From NCBI GenBank assembly GCA_023053575.1, contig JAKZAP010000007.1, positions 12,491,508-12,555,507 of the forward strand: 64,000 nt of DNA, written 5' to 3'. Under the pieces are notes generated by a model, which saw only the letters and a list, made by a program, of their open reading frames with translations, did no database searches and was not told the DNA's origin. The first letter of the stretch is position 1. Every line of letters starts with the position of its first letter. This DNA comes from Branchinecta lynchi. Its lineage: Eukaryota > Arthropoda > Branchiopoda > Anostraca > Branchinectidae. A program made the translations under genes and the position numbers. Positions 58,591-64,000 of the stretch are shown here, piece after piece.

Positions 58591-58735
58591 TCATGGGCTC
58601 AACCGTCGCATGACGTTCTCCACTGTTGAGGCCAAAGAATGAACAATTATGTTTCTTTTTCATGTGTTTTGTTCTTTTCTTTCACCTACTCCGCTTTTAA
58701 AAATGCGGCGGGCTACAAATAAATTTCTTAGTGAT
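58591..58735 (+). mobile_element. Second retrotransposon 3' UTR fragment, related to 58070-58432
   Basis: TTTTGTTCTTTTCTTT..., CTACTCC.C.TTTTAAAAATG and GGGCTACAAATAAATTTCTT align with the 3' UTR of the neighbouring fragment (CTACTCCACACTCTTATGTT, GTGGGTTACAAATACA). No coding part. Confidence 0.5.
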
Positions 58736-59930
58736 GTTCACCGATCACATAGACATAGTTACATAGTACTTCATTCATGGAAGTCAATTTGTTTCATTTT
58801 CACTAATACCAAATTTGTTTCTATCCATACAACTAGAGTGGGCAGAGGTCCGTAGATATCTTTTCAGAAACTAGGGTTCTCTAGCGGAAATGGAAGATAC
58901 TCTTACGGGTGGATGAAGGATTCATCGTCCTTGAACAGCCAAAAGGTCATGCAGGATACCTTGCTATTTCAGCCACCCATATATTGCCCCCCCCCCCCCT
59001 GTAAGGGTCGCATCTGGAATACATCCGTCGTGACCAAATTAACTGGTGTCAGATGTCGACCACTTACTGCTATTTCTTCTTTGAAAAAGTTCCTGGCGCA
59101 AAACTAAGTCAAAAGGCGCAAATCAATGCGACAGAACAACGCTGGCGCGAATAGTCTTGTTCAAGCTATCTGGGTCAAACTGGAAGCGCAAATAAATCCG
59201 CGAAAGTCGCAAAAGAAATTGGAAAGGGAAGCTGGCGCAAAAACAGTTTGGCCACCCCGGCCAAACTGTTCTTTCATTGCAGCAGTTTAAAAGAAAGGCA
59301 TTTGGCAACGCTGGGAGGAAATGATGGGAATTGCATGCATATATTTTCACGGGGGGGGGGGGGGGGCGCAAATAGCAAGTTATCCTGTATTACAGATTCC
59401 GAAATACATTTTATTGGATTTCTGTATATCCGAAGGAAAGACACGTCTTTTGGCCATATTTTCGTATTAGTACGACGCATAGAAGCTGAGATATGAGTAT
59501 GGCTAAGTCATCGTTTCTGCCCTTTTCAATGGTCTTAAATCCGTGTTTTTTCACTCTCCTGAATAATTGTGAAAAGTGCAGATACGACCTTTTGCTTGCA
59601 TTTCAGGAACCTTACTATAACGAAGACCCGAACACACGACAGGCCCTTGCTTGTAGGAACTAAGCAAATGTATGTACACCATATGTTGAACAATATTATT
59701 TGGAAAGGGAATAGAGCGTACAAAACCGTGATGATCGTCACATTTCGAAGTCCAGAGGCTCAACATCCACATCCAGCGTAGCCGAAGGGCAGCCTGCCGG
59801 GATCGGCGAAACAAGACCGACGAACGCCCATGTCTGGTCATTTCTTAATATCCTTGTTGAGGTAGTGAAGGACGTAATGGAGGACAAGGTCATAACAGTA
59901 TTTGTATTCCGTCTGAAAATAAACGTAAGG
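58736..59930. other. Region without recognisable gene
   Basis: Poly-C at about 58987-58999 and poly-G at about 59351-59366. An inverted GGCCAAACTGTT pair (TTTGGCCACCCCGGCCAAA) lies near 59245-59272. No exon recognised. Confidence 0.4.
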
Positions 59931-59931
59931 T

Positions 59932-60109
59932 GTGTTACGATAAATTTAGCATTAATCGTCGTCAGGGGGACGCGTTCAAGACAAGAAATCACGATTTCAC
60001 AAGGACGGGTAAAAGTGGAGTTTTGGGCAGCAGAATAGTAGATCCTTGGAACAGACTTACCGAAGATACGGTAAACGCTGAATTGAGAATAGTTTCAACT
60101 ATATTATAA
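59932..60109 (+). pseudogene. Non-LTR retrotransposon RT C-terminal remnant
   Basis: A short frame (INRRQGDAFKTRNHDF ... GSRIVDPWNRLTEDTVNAEL, stop at 60107-60109) has the layout 'R.F.F..R.V..WN.LP..V..A.....F' usually found at the C terminus of LINE reverse transcriptases. No catalytic region is nearby. Confidence 0.6.
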
Positions 60110-60228
60110 ATACAATTTGCAACTATACGGCCACTCCCAATTAGTTACGTACATGCGAAAGCTTTCTAAGGTGCAGTATGTTATCATTGTTGGATACTGG
60201 ATGAGTGGTGTTCGGACGGAGGTCCTCA

Positions 60229-60604
60229 CACTGTCAGAAGTTTCATAACAGATAGCGTATAATACTTTCAAGAATAACACCTTTTCGTTTAGAAATAAAG
60301 TGTTATGACCAATTAAGTTTACACTATTTCATGCCTAGATCTCTAGCAACACCTTCAATTGGTAAAAATACTAATGGGAACGAAAGAAACATAACAGATA
60401 ACATCCCAAAGTGTTATCTGTTGAAACCGCACATCCTTCTGTTGTAGTTATGTAACTTCTGACAGTGTAGTATTTTTACCAATTGAAGGTGATGTTGGAG
60501 GTCTAGGCACGAAAACTTAATTGGTCACAACACTTTATTTCTAAGTGACAAGGTGTTATTCTTGAAAGTGTAATGCGCAATGTGTTATGAAACTTCTGAC
60601 AGTG
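60229..60604. mobile_element. Foldback-type small element, ~140-bp arms
   Basis: CACTGTCAGAAGTTTCATAAC at the left and its complement at the right. Further inverted blocks inside (TTTCAAGAATAACACCTT, AAAGTGTTATGACCAATTAA, ACCTTCAATTGGTAAAAATA) show imperfect arms of about 140 bp around a short centre. Confidence 0.85.
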
Positions 60605-62512
60605 CAGCAGATGGAATGTTTTTAACAAGAGCTATGATTAGGAAGGATAGCCTACACATTTTGAATGGCAAGTCGCATAGAATGGAGGTTAATCACTGAC
60701 GGAAGTACGTCATAAGGTAGCATCTCTGATCGCGGCAAAACTCGGGGCTTCGGCAGAGGTCTGCCAAGAAAGATTCGCTGGCCAACGTCGCCTACGGACA
60801 AACTTGTACTGCCTTCACAGACGTTCTTTACTTTCAACCGGGAAAACATTTTAATAATTTAATAACTACTATAATTTAATAACATTTAATAACTACGAAT
60901 GAATCTAGATACTCTGTTTATTTTTCGATTGATGAAGGATTAAGCGCTGGCTTTATTATTTGGCAGAATGACTGATTCGGTCTCATTTACCCACTGCTAT
61001 CGTTACTACGCACATCGTTACTTCCCGTTCAAGCTTCTCGGTTCTCCATTGAACTGAAACATTTTGGGTCCAGACCTGACGACTAAGCATGATCTTTTTG
61101 ATTTTAAAACACACTGAACGAAAAGCTACTGAATCAACACGATGTTTAGTTTTTGAGGTTGAACTGAAGTGTATTGGTTGTTTTTGCATTTTGTTTGTCT
61201 GTGTTTTCATTGCCATTCTGGTTGGGTCCAGCTTGTGAGCTGTGATAATGTGATTATGGTGTCCGTAGTTATATTTCGGGCAACCCCTAGGAAAGGCCAA
61301 TTCTTTCTTGAAAAAAAGGAAATTTGGTGTGAAAGTAAGTTTTACATCAAATTATATTGTCCCGCAAAAAAAAAATAAAAAGTAAAAATTTGTGTTTTGG
61401 GGTTCAATGTATATTCTAACACTAGTAATTTTTTTCAATTTGAAAAAAAAAATACGTCGTCAAAATTACATCACTAGCGGAAGCTTAATTTTTGGAAAAT
61501 ATGAAGGTGCCTAAAATTACTCTGAACATGCTGCACTCGGAACTGCCTACCTCTGACACTTATCACCTATACTACCACGACGTAGCCTGTATCCATTTTG
61601 ACACAATACGATACCATAAAGTATTAACCTGAAGGGACGGGCAACACTTTTTACAGTCCAGTCTTAAGAGACCGGTTTTGCATAAATAAAGTAGCAGGGT
61701 CGCCTTGTACTACTGAGACTCGTCATCTCTCCATTCACCTAGTCGAAATCTTCCCTTTATGATGAGACGGAACCTACAATTTCTCGCGATACTGTAGACT
61801 GCAAACGACCTTCTGGGAAGGCGCCACTGTGCCTTTTCCCTGTCGAAGGATAAACCCATTTTTTGGCAAACAATTTGGCAAATAATGTTAACCATATATG
61901 AGGAAGATAATGCAAATCCTGAAGCGCACTGCCACAAGTTCGACCACGCTTAACACAAGATGCGCATCCTTGTGCTTAAAGTTGGCAATCTTCCTTATCC
62001 TTCCGAAAAAACTATTTAAAACTGTACAGAACATTACAAATGATCATAAGAACGAAATTCATTTATTTTTTTTCTTAGAATGGGAACGACAGGAATAAGG
62101 AGAATGCTGGATGTCCAGGCAAAGGTTCACAGTGCGTATTTATCGCTGCCAAAGTATCGTAGCTGATGTATTCGCTTTATGCATTGTTTGAATACCTGTT
62201 CAGAATGCACTACAATCATTTTTGAGATCACAATGAAACACAAAATTAATGTAATCACAGAAATAGTAGTCGTCTTTTTCGCAACCTTAGATGTTCCCCA
62301 ATATAATAATAATGATCTATTTTTAACCCGCACATGGTACAAGATGAAAACAGTGGAGTACAAAAAAAAATAAAAAGACATAATTAGGGAAAACACAACA
62401 CATACAAACAAAATCTACTTAAGAGTCATACAGACGAATAACCCCATGAGAGGGCGACAGACGCGCGTACGCCGTTTCGGACAGTTTTCTGTGGAGAACA
62501 GACAATTTCTCC
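60605..62512. other. Region without recognisable gene
   Basis: AT-rich with several poly-A runs. Frames on both strands resemble nothing I know. Confidence 0.35.
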
Positions 62513-62520
62513 GTGATATC

Positions 62521-62908
62521 AGGGACCCATAAATTTCCTGTAATGACTCGCCATTCAGGGGGCTTGTCAATAAGAGATTTCTGATGCGCTCTTGACCGAG
62601 CGTCAGATAGTTCGATAAATACCCACGGGGATAAAGTACCCGACTATCCAGATAGACAAAATCTTTCGCAGCTCTTGTGCTGAACTAAGAATATTTCTCT
62701 GTAATGGAAGAGTATCCTGGATCTTTTATCCTAGCTCAGGTACCTGGTGGCATGCTGGCAATTTTGTCTATCTGAGCAAGATCGCTGATTCGACCCAAGC
62801 GGAATTTTTGGAAACTACGTGAGGCTCGGGCAACATAGCAACATAGAAGCATAGGAAATGAGAAGCCCCCTGAATGGCGAGTCATTACAGGAAATTTATG
62901 GGTCCCTG
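62521..62908. mobile_element. hAT-like MITE family 3, copy 2
   Basis: AGGGACCCATAAATTTCCTG to ...ATTTATGGGTCCCTG, ~48-bp inverted ends. Exact 8-bp duplication GTGATATC on both sides (62513-62520, 62909-62916). The interior is inverted relative to 27149-27534. Confidence 0.92.
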
Positions 62909-62916
62909 GTGATATC

Positions 62917-64000
62917 TGGTAGCGACTGCTTATTAATAATTTTAGAATTTCTTTCCCAAGGAGGGAAGAACAAATTCACAATATAGGAAGCATCATAAAG
63001 AAACCCTCAGCGCAAGTCCCAAATCAATGCCTTGCTTTGTTGACACCGTAGAGAGCGATCACGACGGAATCTGATCTGTTTGCAAACACTCATCATTCGA
63101 AGAAGTCCTTCTAAATACATTCGCAACATTCAAGTGATATTTAGTTTCACTTGTAAGTGTCTCATCATTGGCCATAGTGTCAAAATCGTGACATACGACA
63201 ATCCAAATCCAGGGGTTTTCGACTCTTTAACTTATTTGTAATAGTCAGCCAGTTGTCACATTTCATTACATGGGTTCCAAAAAACTGTAAACTTGACTAA
63301 TAGCCTTAGTGTTGAGGAGAGTTGGAGTCGGCTGCTAACAAGTCTATCTTCTTTTTTCTCTTTTTTATATTTTTACAGTGGGTAGAGAGGGCTAGAACTT
63401 GGACCGTGACAAATAAACCGAAAAGCAATTTTGTATTTAGAAATCTAGGACTCTAGTGTCCGAGTGAGTTTCTTTGATTATGAATTACACAGCTAACCCA
63501 AGTTTAATTAGACATCTAACCCCTTCGAGATTGATCGAACTAACAGACATACGGAAAAACTTAATAAACAAAATCACAGGTATCTCTTCACTTATATTTT
63601 GGAATCCCCAAAACGGCAGGAATATAATCAATTTCCAGAGAATACGAGAATCTCGATATTCATGCCTTTGCTAGCCGGTTTTCCAAATTCCAATCTAGTT
63701 CTTTTATGATGAAAAATTATGGTTTAGAAAACACCTCGAATTCTAAAAAGAAACAGGAAATTTTTTTTTTTCTTCATAAAGCACAATTTTTCTGATGCGT
63801 TGCGTTGATTGATTGATGATTGTATCTTGGTTAAAGTTTTAGGTAGATATTCGTTTAGGCTAGTGTAACTTCAAATGAATTAAATGTAGATTTTGTTAAA
63901 GTGTAGGGTCTAGTTATTGGTCAGTTTTAGACCTATTATTTATATTTTATTATATTTTTTACTCGCCAGCTTTGGCGGATGTGAATAAATGAGTTGAATA
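62917..64000. other. Region without recognisable gene; possible retrotransposon 3' end at the edge
   Basis: The last ~300 bases (T-rich, then GTGAATAAATGAGTTGAATA) look like a LINE 3' UTR with polyadenylation signal cut by the window edge. 63560-63610 contains a worn family A head (ACAGGTATCTCTTCACTTATATTTTGG). Confidence 0.4.

Noticed and set aside
59551..59841. Overlapping frames on both strands near 59.6 kb
   Set aside because: Neither shows a known domain or splice context; nearby clear homology is only the LINE remnant at 59932.

Overview
The window looks like gene-poor, transposon-rich arthropod genomic DNA. It has spliced eukaryotic genes with canonical GT-AG introns, long introns packed with repeats, and a chitin-binding cuticle/peritrophin-type gene. 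The species cannot be named from sequence alone. There is no bacterial gene organisation, and no rRNA, tRNA or CRISPR array was recognised. Most long open frames are accidental or repeat-derived.

Two host genes can be supported, both partial. (1) On the minus strand at the left end, two exons (4887-5456, then 2994-3234) encode the N-terminal membrane anchor and part of the luminal region of a KIAA2013-like protein. Splice phases agree (GT|C makes a Val codon), the acceptor is a NAGNAG tandem site, and the remaining exons lie outside the window. (2) On the plus strand, three exons (27800-27981, 45292-45537, 48367-48870) join in phase 0 to give the C-terminal ~309 residues of a secreted protein with one six-cysteine chitin-binding domain (ChtBD2/peritrophin-A), a Gln/Glu-rich predicted coiled coil, an Asp/Tyr-rich stretch and a Lys/Ser/Thr-rich tail. 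A 17.3-kb repeat-filled intron splits the chitin-binding domain.

The rest is a dense set of mobile elements. Decayed non-LTR retrotransposon fragments occur on both strands; several end in AATAAA plus a different short microsatellite each time. Small inverted-repeat elements include hAT-like families with 8-bp target duplications. Longer structures include a 763-bp foldback element with 286-bp arms (9505-10267) and a 3.7-kb element with 27-bp terminal inverted repeats and long internal repeats (12079-15813). Two dispersed families have unusual internally periodic structure. Family A (7.7, 37.5, 45.9, 46.4, 52.5 and 57.2 kb) has a palindromic head around GGGATCCC and 136-bp subrepeats. Family B (1, 17.1, 23.2 and 32.6 kb) carries a GATGAAACTTGG-like box every 134-156 bp and ends in a hairpin.

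Layout: 1-5.5 kb, family B copy, retrotransposon 3' end, KIAA2013-like exons with two small elements in the intron; 5.6-11.5 kb, hAT element, retrotransposon remnants interrupted by family A, foldback element; 11.5-17 kb, large TIR element between copies of a 170-bp repeat; 17-25 kb, two family B copies and small elements; 25-49 kb, cuticle-protein gene with its repeat-filled introns, including a tandem 1.24-kb triplication of a family A copy; 49-64 kb, further family A copies, retrotransposon ends and inverted-repeat elements. The genes show no functional link to each other. Nested insertions (retrotransposon in A, A in retrotransposon, A in a small TIR element) give a partial order of arrival.
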